This document shows positions 17,402-24,582 of a stretch of DNA of 64,000 bases, in pieces; position 1 is the first letter of the stretch, and every line of letters starts with the position of its first letter. The translations under genes were made by a program, and so were the position numbers. The notes beneath the pieces were generated by a model. That model did not search any database. It was not told where the DNA came from and saw nothing but the letters and a program-made list of their open reading frames with translations. Source of the DNA: an uncultured Prevotella sp. (GTDB taxonomy: Bacteria > Bacteroidota > Bacteroidia > Bacteroidales > Bacteroidaceae); NCBI GenBank assembly GCA_905233245.1, contig CAJODK010000001.1, positions 174,690-238,689 of the forward strand, given 5' to 3'.

Positions 17402-18898
17402 ATGGAACAGACTTTTCTGAAAATCAACCCCGCTGACAGCGTAGTAGTATGCTTGCAGCCTATGACCAAGGGTACAGTAATCAACGTTGACGGCAAGGAT
17501 ATCACTCTGCTGGAGGATACACCTGCAGGTCACAAGGTACTGCTCGCTGACAAGAAAGAGGGCGAGAATATCATCAAGTATGGTTACCCTATCGGCCATG
17601 CCAAGCAAGACCTCAAGGCTGGCGCATGGGTCAACGAGAATAATCTGAAGACCAATCTTGCTGGCACACTGGAATACACCTACCAGCCCGTCAACGAGAA
17701 ACTCTCTATCGCTAAGGAGAATCGCACCTTCATGGCTTACAAGCGTAAGAATGGCGAGGTCGGCGTGCGCAATGAAATATGGGTAGTGCCAACAGTAGGT
17801 TGTGTCAACGGCATAGCAGAGGAGATGGTGAAGCGCCTGGAAGAGGAGACCAAACTGGAGGGCATTGATGCCGTTCACGCTTGGCACCACAACTTTGGTT
17901 GCTCACAGCTCTCTGAGGACCACGAAACTACTCGCAAGATACTGCGCGACATCGTGCTGCATCCAAATGCTGGCGGTGTGCTCGTTCTGTCACTGGGATG
18001 CGAGAACAATCAGCCTCATGAATTCATGAAGATGCTGGGGGACTACGACAAGGACCGCATCAAACTGCTCATTACCCAGGAGGTGGATGGCGATGAGGTA
18101 GAGGCAGGTATGGAGATACTGCGCTCGCTCTATCAGCAGGCTAAGCAGGACGTGCGCGAGGAGGTGCCAGTAAGCAAACTCCGCGTAGGTCTGAAGTGTG
18201 GCGGCTCTGACGGATTCTCTGGTATTACTGCCAACCCTCTGGAGGGTGAGTTCTCTGACTGGCTCGTAGCACAGGGTGGCACAAGTATCCTGACCGAGGT
18301 GCCTGAGATGTTTGGCGCTGAGACAATCCTTATGAACCGTTGTGAGACACCTGAGCTCTTCGAGCAGACCGTTTCGCTCATCAATAACTTCAAGAACTAC
18401 TTCCTCTCTCACGGAGAGCCAGTCGGCGAGAATCCATCACCAGGCAATAAGGCCGGCGGTATCTCTACGCTGGAGGATAAGGCACTGGGTTGTACACAGA
18501 AGTGTGGCCGTGCCCCTGTCAGTGGCGTACTGGAGTATGGTGACCGTCTGCAGACCACGGGTCTCAACCTGCTCTCTGCTCCTGGCAACGACCTCGTAGC
18601 TTCTACTGCTCTGGCAAGCGCTGGTTGCCACATGGTGCTCTTCACCACTGGTCGTGGTACGCCATTCGGCACCTTCGTTCCTACTATGAAGATTTCCACC
18701 AACTCCAACCTCTACAACCGCAAGAAGAACTGGATAGACTTCAATGCCGGTCAGTTGGTGGATGGCGGTAAGACGATGAAGGAACTTGTACCTGAGTTTA
18801 TCGACAAGGTACTTGCCGTAGCGTCTGGTGAGAAGGCCAACAACGAAAAGAACGGCTATCGTGAAATTTCTATATTCAAGAATGGAGTGACTCTTTAA
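17402..18898 (+). CDS. uxaA: Altronate dehydratase (UxaA family)
   Basis: UxaA dehydrates D-altronate to 2-keto-3-deoxygluconate, feeding KdgK and KdgA. The 498-residue protein contains the small N-terminal SAF domain (residues about 1-95, with GHKVLLADKKEGENIIKYG) and the large UxaA C-terminal domain with GVRNEIWVVPTVGCVNG, HNFGCSQL, LSLGCENNQP and LKCGGSDGFSGITANP. Its size is that of the two-domain enzyme. It follows the LacI-type gene and ends at a strong hairpin terminator. Tagaturonate reductase and uronate isomerase are not in this window. Confidence 0.95.
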   Translation: MEQTFLKINPADSVVVCLQPMTKGTVINVDGKDITLLEDTPAGHKVLLADKKEGENIIKYGYPIGHAKQDLKAGAWVNENNLKTNLAGTLEYTYQPVNEKLSIAKENRTFMAYKRKNGEVGVRNEIWVVPTVGCVNGIAEEMVKRLEEETKLEGIDAVHAWHHNFGCSQLSEDHETTRKILRDIVLHPNAGGVLVLSLGCENNQPHEFMKMLGDYDKDRIKLLITQEVDGDEVEAGMEILRSLYQQAKQDVREEVPVSKLRVGLKCGGSDGFSGITANPLEGEFSDWLVAQGGTSILTEVPEMFGAETILMNRCETPELFEQTVSLINNFKNYFLSHGEPVGENPSPGNKAGGISTLEDKALGCTQKCGRAPVSGVLEYGDRLQTTGLNLLSAPGNDLVASTALASAGCHMVLFTTGRGTPFGTFVPTMKISTNSNLYNRKKNWIDFNAGQLVDGGKTMKELVPEFIDKVLAVASGEKANNEKNGYREISIFKNGVTL

Positions 18899-18941
18899 GA
18901 AGTTAAAGAAGATAAGAAGTTAAGAAATTAAGAAGTTAAAG

Positions 18942-18977
18942 AAAAAGGTTTGAGCAAATGCCCAAACCTTTTTTTTA
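18942..18977. terminator. Bidirectional terminator between uxaA and the Crp-like gene
   Basis: The arms AAAAAGGTTTG and CAAACCTTTTT surround a ten-base loop, with A-rich and T-rich flanks on the two strands. The hairpin can therefore end transcripts arriving from both sides. It overlaps the stop codon of the minus-strand regulator gene. The upstream 40 bp is a purine-rich AAGAAGTTAA repeat. Confidence 0.85.
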
Positions 18978-19571
18978 ATCTATCAGTGTCGAAGAACGCA
19001 CGCGTGACAGCGTCTCTGGTGTCATCTCCAGGAAGGAAGCGATGAACACCAACGGAGCTCTCAGTACCACCTTAGGCATCTGCTTGCAGATACGGCGGTA
19101 GCGATCCTGCGCCGTCTCAAATCGTACCAGGTCAGCATGCGCCTGTGCCTCGATGAGCGCCTCTTCGAGTATCTTGCGGTATAGTATCTGTATATTCTGA
19201 GTGTGCAGAGCCACATTCTCCAGTCTGCGCTTTGGCAGAGCATAGATATGGCATGTCTCCAATGCTTCTATCACCTCTGTGGATGGTGATTCTCTGAAGA
19301 GGCTCTCTATGCTCATGAATATAGAACCATCGACAGCGAGGTTGCTGGTCATCTCCTTTCCGTTCTTATAATAATATTGACGTATCAAGCCAGAGTGCAG
19401 GTAGTAGATGTACTCTGACACTTCACCGTGTGAGAGTATCTCGCTGCCCTTCTTCACCTTCATCGGTATGATGAGGTCCTCGAGGATGTCTATCTCCTCG
19501 TGCGTCATAGTACTGAATCGACGTGACAGTTCACGTGCGATGTCTCTTGTTGGGATTGCAGGTTCTTTCAT
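18975..19571 (-). CDS. Crp/Fnr-family transcriptional regulator
   Basis: The 198-residue protein has an N-terminal cyclic-nucleotide-binding-like beta-roll (VKKGSEILSHGEVSEYIYYLHSG) and a C-terminal winged-helix segment (APLVFIASFLEMTPETLSRVR). The DNA-binding part is short, as in many Bacteroidota members. Fnr-type cysteines are absent, so no Fe-S oxygen sensor is indicated. It lies 38 nt downstream of lepA with no clear promoter in the gap, so readthrough from lepA is plausible. The ligand and targets cannot be inferred. Confidence 0.88.
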   Translation of the reverse strand: MKEPAIPTRDIARELSRRFSTMTHEEIDILEDLIIPMKVKKGSEILSHGEVSEYIYYLHSGLIRQYYYKNGKEMTSNLAVDGSIFMSIESLFRESPSTEVIEALETCHIYALPKRRLENVALHTQNIQILYRKILEEALIEAQAHADLVRFETAQDRYRRICKQMPKVVLRAPLVFIASFLEMTPETLSRVRSSTLID

Positions 19572-19609
19572 CTTTTAGGGTAGGTTTTGTTATTTTGGCT
19601 TTTATTTTT

Positions 19610-21391
19610 TTAATCCAACTTCAGCACTGCGAGGAAAGCCTTCTGTGGCACCTCCACATTGCCTATCTGCTTCATGCGCTTCTTACCGCGCTTCTGTTTC
19701 TCCAGCAGTTTGCGCTTACGGCTCACGTCACCGCCGTAACACTTGGCGGTCACATCCTTGCGTACCTGTTTCACGGTCTCGCGGGCTATTATCTTCGAAC
19801 CGATAGCGGCCTGTATGGCTATGTCAAACTGCTGACGTGGGATGAGCTCTTTGAGCTTCTCACACATCCTGCGACCGAATGTCACTGCATTGTCGTTGTG
19901 CGTCAGGGTGGAGAGAGCATCCACTGGTTCGCCGTTGAGCAGTATGTCGAGTTTTATCAGTTTCGACGGACGGAATGAGTCTATGTGGTAGTCGAATGAT
20001 GCGTAACCCTTCGATATGCTCTTCAGTTTGTCGTAGAAGTCTATCACTATCTCGCCCAGCGGTATGTAGAAGTGCAGTTCTACGCGATTTCCGCTCACGT
20101 ACTCCTGGTTTATCAGTTCGCCACGCTTGTCCAGACATAGTTTCATGATAGGACCTATGTAGTTGGCATCCGTGATGATTGTTGCCCTGATGTATGGTTC
20201 CTCGATATGGTCTATGAGCGTTGGGTCGGGCAGTCCTGATGGGTTGTGCACCTCTTTGCTGCCACCCTGCTTGTCATACACCATATATGATACGTTGGGC
20301 ACGGTGGTGATAACATCCATATTGAACTCTCTGTCCAGCCTCTCCTGTACTATCTCCATGTGGAGCAGTCCGAGGAATCCGCATCGGAAACCGAATCCCA
20401 GTGCCACCGACGACTCTGGCTGGAAGGTCAGCGAAGCATCGTTCAACTGCAGTTTCTCCAGCGAGGCGCGCAGGTTTTCGTAGTCCGTAGGGTCTATTGG
20501 GTACACGCCGGCGAACACCATCGGCTTCACCTCCTGGAATCCCTCGATAGCCTTCTGGCAGGGACGAGCTGTGTGCGTTATCGTGTCGCCCACCTTCACC
20601 TCCTTGGCGTCCTTGATACCCGAGATGATATATCCCACTTCGCCTGTGGTCATCTCGTTGCGTGGCACCATATCCATCTTCAGCACGCCCACCTCGTCGG
20701 CGGTGTATTCCATGCCCGTATTGAAGAATTTCACCTTGTCGCCCTTCTTTATCGAGCCGTTCTCTATCTTGAAGTAAGCGATGATGCCGCGGAAGGAATT
20801 GAATACCGAGTCGAATATCAGCGCCTGCAGCGGAGCCTCCGGATTGCCCTTCGGAGCCGGTATGCGCTCCACTATCGCCTGTAGTATCTCCTCCACGCCC
20901 TCACCGGTCTTTCCGCTTGCCCTTATGATGTCGCTGCGGTCACAACCTATGAGTTCTATTATCTCATCCTCCACCTCGTCAGGCATCGCTGCGGGCATGT
21001 CTATCTTATTGATTACAGGGATTATCTCCAGGTCATGCTCTATGGCCATATAGAGGTTGGATATCGTCTGTGCCTGCACGCCCTGCGTGGCATCCACCAC
21101 CAGCAGTGCACCCTCACAAGCCGCTATACTCCTGCTCACCTCGTACGAGAAATCCACGTGTCCCGGAGTGTCTATCAGATTCAGGCGATACTTGTCATTT
21201 CCCGCCTCATACGCCATCTGTATGGCATGGCTCTTGATGGTTATGCCCCTCTCCTTTTCGAGGTCCATATCATCCAGCATCTGCCCCTCCGTTATCTGTA
21301 TCGTATTGGTATATTCCAGCAGTCTGTCAGCAAGGGTACTCTTGCCGTGATCTATATGAGCTATTATGCAAAAATTGCGTATATTCTCCAT
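19610..21391 (-). CDS. lepA: Elongation factor 4 (LepA)
   Basis: LepA is a ribosome-associated GTPase of the translation-factor family. The 593-residue protein starts [22 protein letters not shown] (G1) and carries [15 protein letters not shown] (G3), NKIDMPAA (G4), EF-G-like domains II, III and V, and the LepA-specific C-terminal domain ending in a Lys/Arg-rich [11 protein letters not shown] segment. The ATG at 21391 is preferred to an in-frame ATG five codons upstream because it is the family start. The promoter lies 19 nt upstream. Confidence 0.97.
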   Translation of the reverse strand: MENIRNFCIIAHIDHGKSTLADRLLEYTNTIQITEGQMLDDMDLEKERGITIKSHAIQMAYEAGNDKYRLNLIDTPGHVDFSYEVSRSIAACEGALLVVDATQGVQAQTISNLYMAIEHDLEIIPVINKIDMPAAMPDEVEDEIIELIGCDRSDIIRASGKTGEGVEEILQAIVERIPAPKGNPEAPLQALIFDSVFNSFRGIIAYFKIENGSIKKGDKVKFFNTGMEYTADEVGVLKMDMVPRNEMTTGEVGYIISGIKDAKEVKVGDTITHTARPCQKAIEGFQEVKPMVFAGVYPIDPTDYENLRASLEKLQLNDASLTFQPESSVALGFGFRCGFLGLLHMEIVQERLDREFNMDVITTVPNVSYMVYDKQGGSKEVHNPSGLPDPTLIDHIEEPYIRATIITDANYIGPIMKLCLDKRGELINQEYVSGNRVELHFYIPLGEIVIDFYDKLKSISKGYASFDYHIDSFRPSKLIKLDILLNGEPVDALSTLTHNDNAVTFGRRMCEKLKELIPRQQFDIAIQAAIGSKIIARETVKQVRKDVTAKCYGGDVSRKRKLLEKQKRGKKRMKQIGNVEVPQKAFLAVLKLD

Positions 21392-21409
21392 TGTGAAAAT
21401 CTTCAATTT

Positions 21410-21418
21410 GCAAATTTA
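21410..21418 (-). promoter_or_regulatory. Promoter -7 box of lepA
   Basis: The minus strand reads TAAATTTGC, and a TTTG -33 element lies 20 bp further upstream. It is divergent from the promoter at 21464. Confidence 0.75.
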
Positions 21419-21463
21419 CAATATTTTTTTCAAACTGACAAATATCAAGTGAACTTTTTTTAT

Positions 21464-21472
21464 TACCTTTGC
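21464..21472 (+). promoter_or_regulatory. Promoter -7 box immediately before the 21477 ATG
   Basis: TACCTTTGC ends only four bases before the ATG at 21477. The transcript would start at or next to the start codon, giving a leaderless mRNA. Confidence 0.7.
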
Positions 21473-21476
21473 ACCT

Positions 21477-21923
21477 ATGAAGCGTTTTTCACTAAAAAAA
21501 GTCATCGTAGCGCAGTGTATCGTAGCGCAGTGTATCGTAGCGCAGTGTATCGTAGCAAGCCTCGCTTGCGTATCGTTATTCTTCTCTTGCCAGTCCCGTC
21601 AGACTCTCGACGAAAAAGCAGAGCAGGACGTTCGCGAGTACAATCGTCGCTACTGCCCCACTCCAGCCATCAATTACATCCGTACCGACAGCATCACTTT
21701 CGATGCCTCCCGTCACACCTTTACATACCACTGTTCCCTCTGTGACTTGCTTGACGATAAAGAAATTGTAGCACTTAATAAAGAACGGATAACCAACACG
21801 TTACGCAACGGTATTAAACATTCTACTTCAATGCGTACTTACGTCGAGTCAGGCTACCGATTCCACTACATTTGTCACTCCGATTCCGCCCCCACTACCA
21901 TCCTCTTCGACCTCGCCTTTTAG
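21477..21923 (+). CDS. Hypothetical exported protein with tandem-repeat signal peptide
   Basis: I do not recognise the family. The 148-residue product has a basic start (KRFSLKK), a hydrophobic stretch built from three copies of the pentapeptide IVAQC, then ASLACVSLFFSCQS, in which the cysteine after LFFS may be a lipid-attachment site. The mature part (about 110 residues) is polar, with a FTYHCSLCDLLDDKE segment and a C-terminal TTILFDLAF. It may be a small envelope lipoprotein. It is a single gene with its own leaderless-type promoter, divergent from lepA. A long palindromic region follows it. Confidence 0.7.
   Translation: MKRFSLKKVIVAQCIVAQCIVAQCIVASLACVSLFFSCQSRQTLDEKAEQDVREYNRRYCPTPAINYIRTDSITFDASRHTFTYHCSLCDLLDDKEIVALNKERITNTLRNGIKHSTSMRTYVESGYRFHYICHSDSAPTTILFDLAF
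21504..21556 (+). repeat. 15-bp tandem repeat inside the signal-peptide coding region
   Basis: Three perfect copies of ATCGTAGCGCAGTGT (21504-21518, 21519-21533, 21534-21548) are followed by a partial fourth. The unit is a multiple of three, so copy-number change keeps the frame and only lengthens or shortens the hydrophobic segment (IVAQC per unit). Confidence 0.9.
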
Positions 21924-21935
21924 CACACAGTCCTG

Positions 21936-22086
21936 TTGTCAAGATTGTCATTGTCAAATTGTCAAAAGTGAAAAAGAAAAGCCCGTTTCGGCTCACTATT
22001 AAATAAGTATATATATACTTATTTAATAGTGCCTTATTTGACCATGCGAAAATGAATTTGACAATATGACATTTGACAATATGACC
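21936..22086. repeat. Composite inverted repeat with TTGTCA words
   Basis: The left side (21936-21968) carries repeated TTGTCA/TTGTCAAA words. The right side (22053-22086) carries their reverse complements, TTTGACAATATGAC twice. Both sides are about 75 bp from a common centre near 22012, so the element is an imperfect ~150-bp palindrome. This may be a small non-autonomous repeat element. Confidence 0.65.
21994..22031. repeat. 38-bp perfect palindrome
   Basis: The left arm CACTATTAAATAAGTATAT (19 bases) is followed with no spacer by its exact reverse complement. It is AT-rich and could extrude as a cruciform or form a hairpin in RNA. Confidence 0.95.
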
Positions 22087-22129
22087 ACACACCCCCGCCG
22101 AGCCTCCACCAGAAGCAGAGCAACAAAAT

Positions 22130-22198
22130 GCCCTAGCATAGCAATAGCGCGCCCTTGCTAAGCTAGGGCAGACTATTACTTAGCAAGGGCGTTTTTTC
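22130..22198 (+). terminator. Overlapping hairpins; second one a rho-independent terminator
   Basis: Hairpin 1 pairs 22130-22144 with 22155-22169 (14 of 15 bases). Hairpin 2 pairs 22150-22162 with 22179-22191 (13 of 13) and is followed by six T residues, a good intrinsic terminator on plus. The two hairpins share 22155-22162, so they cannot form together, as in an attenuator. No plus-strand gene follows closely, so it most likely ends the 21477 transcript. Confidence 0.75.
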
Positions 22199-22260
22199 TT
22201 TTATATTTTAAAAAAAGCAGAAAAAGTGGAGATTCCAACTTTCTCTGCTGATGAAGGGAG

Positions 22261-22334
22261 AGCCTCTTGTCGGATTCGAACCAACGACCCCGAGATTACA
22301 AATCACGTGCTCTGGCCAACTGAGCTAAAGAGGC
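22261..22334 (-). tRNA. tRNA-Thr (anticodon TGT)
   Basis: The 74-nt minus-strand sequence folds as a cloverleaf: acceptor GCCTCTT/AAGAGGC, D stem GCTC/GAGC, anticodon stem CGTGA/TCACG with loop TTTGTAA (anticodon TGT at 22298-22300), five-base variable loop and T arm with TTCGAAT. The 3' CCA is not encoded. It lies immediately downstream of the SRP RNA gene and shares its promoter. Confidence 0.95.
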
Positions 22335-22335
22335 G

Positions 22336-22431
22336 GGTGGGCAGCTTACTATATCGAAGTACCTTTGCTATGTTCCCATCCTGGAGGATTCCGAGGGAGC
22401 TGGTCGTACAGGACTGCCCGTATCTTTTTTT
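22336..22431 (-). ncRNA. ffs: Signal recognition particle RNA, small bacterial type
   Basis: On the minus strand the sequence contains the SRP helix 8 signature CAGGATGGGAACATAGCA: AGG on one side, ATG/CAT closing stem, GGAA tetraloop and AGCA on the other, which is the Ffh-binding loop. Flanking CTCGGAATCCT pairs with AAGGTACTTCGA, and the ends close with GGGCAG/CTGCCC. Size (about 95 nt) fits the Alu-less bacterial form. The RNA guides Ffh to signal sequences on nascent membrane proteins. The exact ends are inferred from the promoter and the downstream tRNA. Confidence 0.85.
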
Positions 22432-22437
22432 GCGGGT

Positions 22438-22446
22438 GCAAAGGTA
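22438..22446 (-). promoter_or_regulatory. Promoter -7 box of the SRP RNA / tRNA-Thr unit
   Basis: The minus strand reads TACCTTTGC a few bases before the predicted RNA 5' end. It is the only promoter-like site before both RNA genes. Confidence 0.75.
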
Positions 22447-22533
22447 ATAAAAAAGTTATGAGTTACAAGTTGTAAGTTATAAGTTGACGAAGGTTTTTTG
22501 AGTTTTTTAAGATTTAAAAGGCTAAATAATTAA

Positions 22534-22568
22534 AACTTTCAACTTTCAACTTTCAACTTTCAACTTTT
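22534..22568. repeat. AACTTTC 7-bp tandem repeat
   Basis: Four perfect units of AACTTTC (22534-22561) plus a fifth imperfect one lie directly upstream of the -7 box at 22574. They therefore occupy the -33 and upstream region of that promoter. Confidence 0.9.
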
Positions 22569-22573
22569 TTTAC

Positions 22574-22582
22574 TACCTTTGC
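22574..22582 (+). promoter_or_regulatory. Promoter -7 box of the ten-gene operon
   Basis: TACCTTTGC ends eight bases before the ATG at 22591, implying a leader of almost no length. The region where a -33 TTTG would lie is made of AACTTTC repeats. Confidence 0.7.
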
Positions 22583-22590
22583 AGGGATTT

Positions 22591-23160
22591 ATGATTACAC
22601 CGACAGAATATATACAACTGAAGGCCTATGCCAGGCAGGATGGTCTGATACTGGGCCTGATATGGATTGCTGCGATGGCGTGCTTCATAGGGAGCATGAC
22701 GAATGCGCAGTGGCAGATGGGATTTTTCCTGGGGACGCTATCCACGCCGTTCGTGGTGTTCTGGATGCTGAAGCACTACCGCGACAGGGTGCTGCAGGGT
22801 AGCATCTCGTACAAGAGGGCTTTTGCCTTCATAGCATTCACTATGGTATATGCTTCGCTGATAATAGCGGCGGCGACGTTCGTGTATTTCTACTTCATAG
22901 ACGACGGAGCGCTGTTTGGCACACTGATGCAAAACATCAAGTTGCCTGAGGTGCAGCAGGCATTCACGGATGCGGGCATGAGTCCCAAGGAGATAGAAGA
23001 GCAACTGCAGATGGTGGCTCAGTCGAGACCTATAGACTTTGCCTTCAGCGTATTCTTTGAGGGCATCGTGATAGCGATGATACATGCTGCGCTGCTGGCT
23101 ATACTGGGTAAAAAAGTTAAGAAAAATGGATATATCAGTAGTAATACCTCTGTACAATGA
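22591..23160 (+). CDS. DUF4199 family membrane protein
   Basis: A small inner-membrane protein of unknown function, 189 residues. Four hydrophobic helices are visible (about 17-36, 42-62, 77-102 and 150-172), with the ISYKRAFAFIAFTMVY segment typical of DUF4199. A TTG 12 bases upstream is inside the promoter box and is rejected as a start. The 3' end overlaps the glycosyltransferase gene by 35 nt, so the two are translationally linked. The two are often neighbours in Bacteroidota, which suggests a role near lipid-linked sugar transfer, but no function is established here. Confidence 0.85.
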   Translation: MITPTEYIQLKAYARQDGLILGLIWIAAMACFIGSMTNAQWQMGFFLGTLSTPFVVFWMLKHYRDRVLQGSISYKRAFAFIAFTMVYASLIIAAATFVYFYFIDDGALFGTLMQNIKLPEVQQAFTDAGMSPKEIEEQLQMVAQSRPIDFAFSVFFEGIVIAMIHAALLAILGKKVKKNGYISSNTSVQ

Positions 23161-24085
23161 GGAGGAATCCATCCCCGAACTTTATGCATGGATAAAGCGG
23201 GTGATGACGGAGAACAAGTTTACGTACGAAGTAATCTTTGTCAATGACGGCTCTACCGACCATTCGTGGGAGGTGATAGAGGGGCTGGCAAAGGAGAATC
23301 CTGAGGTGCACGGCATCAAGTTTCGTCGCAACTACGGCAAGTCACCCGCCCTGTACTGCGGTTTCGAGGTGGCGAAGGGTGACGTGGTAATCACCATGGA
23401 TGCTGACCTGCAGGACTCGCCTGACGAGATACCAGAACTGTATCGCATGATAAAGGTGGATGGCAACGACCTGGTGAGCGGCTACAAGATGAACCGCAGC
23501 GAGGGCGACCCGCTGTCGAAGACTATACCGACAAAGCTCTTTAACGCTACTGCACGAAAAGTGAGCGGCATACACAATCTGCATGACTTCAACTGCGGAC
23601 TGAAGGCGTACCGCCTGGACGTAGTGAAGAATATCGAGGTGTATGGCGAGATGCACCGCTACATGCCTTACCTGGCTAAGAATGCGGGATTCGACAAGAT
23701 AGTGGAGAAGCGCGTGCACCATCAGGCAAGGAAATTCGGCAAGTCGAAGTTCATGGGATGGAACCGTTTCGTCAATGGTTATCTGGACCTCATCACGCTG
23801 TGGTTCCTCAGCTCCTTTGGCAGGAAGCCTATGCACGTCTTCGGATTCCTGGGTTCACTGATGTTCTTCATCGGTTTCGTAGCAGCCTGCGTCATCGGCA
23901 TTCAGAAACTCTGGGCTCTGCATGCCGGCATACCCGCCCGACTGGTGACGGACATGCCTTACTTCTACATCTCACTGACAATGATGATTATCGGTACGCA
24001 GTTGTTCCTGGCCGGTTTCGTAGCCGACCTGGTAAGCCGTTCGTCACAGGGCAGGAATGAGTATCAGATAGAAAAGATGATATAA
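23126..24085 (+). CDS. Family 2 glycosyltransferase, dolichol/undecaprenyl-phosphate sugar transferase type
   Basis: The enzyme probably transfers a sugar to a polyprenyl phosphate at the inner membrane for envelope glycans. The 319-residue protein has a GT-A domain: DISVVIPLYNEEESIPELY, VIFVNDGSTDHSW and ITMDADLQDSPDEIPELY (the DxD-like DAD). Two C-terminal membrane helices follow (about 230-256 and 266-296), as in GtrB/DPM1-like enzymes. The ATG at 23126 is chosen over an earlier start because the family begins at DISVVIP. The sugar and acceptor are not determined. Confidence 0.92.
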   Translation: MDISVVIPLYNEEESIPELYAWIKRVMTENKFTYEVIFVNDGSTDHSWEVIEGLAKENPEVHGIKFRRNYGKSPALYCGFEVAKGDVVITMDADLQDSPDEIPELYRMIKVDGNDLVSGYKMNRSEGDPLSKTIPTKLFNATARKVSGIHNLHDFNCGLKAYRLDVVKNIEVYGEMHRYMPYLAKNAGFDKIVEKRVHHQARKFGKSKFMGWNRFVNGYLDLITLWFLSSFGRKPMHVFGFLGSLMFFIGFVAACVIGIQKLWALHAGIPARLVTDMPYFYISLTMMIIGTQLFLAGFVADLVSRSSQGRNEYQIEKMI

Positions 24086-24087
24086 AG

Positions 24088-24582
24088 GTGAAGCACCTGC
24101 TATACATACTCATCTTAGGCCTTACCGCTGTAGGTTGCACTTCCGTAGATTGCTCTGTCAACGGCAGGGTGACCTGCAACTTCTCCGTACAGACGGAGGA
24201 TGGCGAGACCGACACGATACCGTACTGCTTCTCAGTGATAGTGACTCGCAGCATAGATGACAACGACACCACCATCATCAATCTGCAAGGCAAGACGACA
24301 TCATTCTCACTGCCTATGCCCTACGACGGCAGCGAGGTGGAATACTACCTCAACATGAAGGATACCACAACAGTAGGCGGTACAGGAACGGATGTCACAG
24401 ACATTATGACCATCACGAAAACCAACTCGCCATACTTCGAGGATGTGGACTGCGCACCACGCTACAACCACACGATAGAGGACCTGCAGGTGACATCAAA
24501 CTTCATCGAGGACATGGAGGTAAAGAATACCAAGGTAACGAACGAAGGCAGGGTGAACGTCATAGTAACGTTGAAGAAGTGA
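24088..24582 (+). CDS. DUF6452-like lipoprotein
   Basis: Predicted envelope lipoprotein of unknown function, 164 residues, GTG start 2 nt after the glycosyltransferase stop. It has a signal peptide with lipobox (LGLTAVGC), then CSVNGRVTCNFSV and a beta-rich body with a QGKTTSFSLPMPYDGSEV stretch, which I match to DUF6452 from memory of the pattern. The final codons overlap the next gene by four bases (GTGA). Pairing with a DUF6048-type protein supports a joint role. Confidence 0.75.
   Translation: MKHLLYILILGLTAVGCTSVDCSVNGRVTCNFSVQTEDGETDTIPYCFSVIVTRSIDDNDTTIINLQGKTTSFSLPMPYDGSEVEYYLNMKDTTTVGGTGTDVTDIMTITKTNSPYFEDVDCAPRYNHTIEDLQVTSNFIEDMEVKNTKVTNEGRVNVIVTLKK

Larger units (their letters stand above)
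21924..22260. other. Palindrome-rich intergenic region, no gene
   Basis: This 337-bp stretch lies between the hypothetical gene and tRNA-Thr and has no convincing reading frame. It contains a composite inverted repeat (21936-22086) centred on a 38-bp perfect palindrome, and a pair of overlapping hairpins ending in a T tract (22130-22198). Each is listed separately. Confidence 0.8.

Noticed and set aside
18898..18941. AAGAAGTTAA repeats after uxaA as a regulatory element
   Set aside because: Low-complexity purine-rich DNA directly before a terminator. No structure or frame was found.
22360..22368. TACCTTTGC on the plus strand, a perfect -7 box
   Set aside because: It is the complement of the conserved AGCAAAGGTA part of the SRP RNA, so the match is explained by that gene.
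22226..22447. Plus-strand frame across tRNA-Thr and the SRP RNA
   Set aside because: Reads through two structured RNA genes. Not a protein gene.
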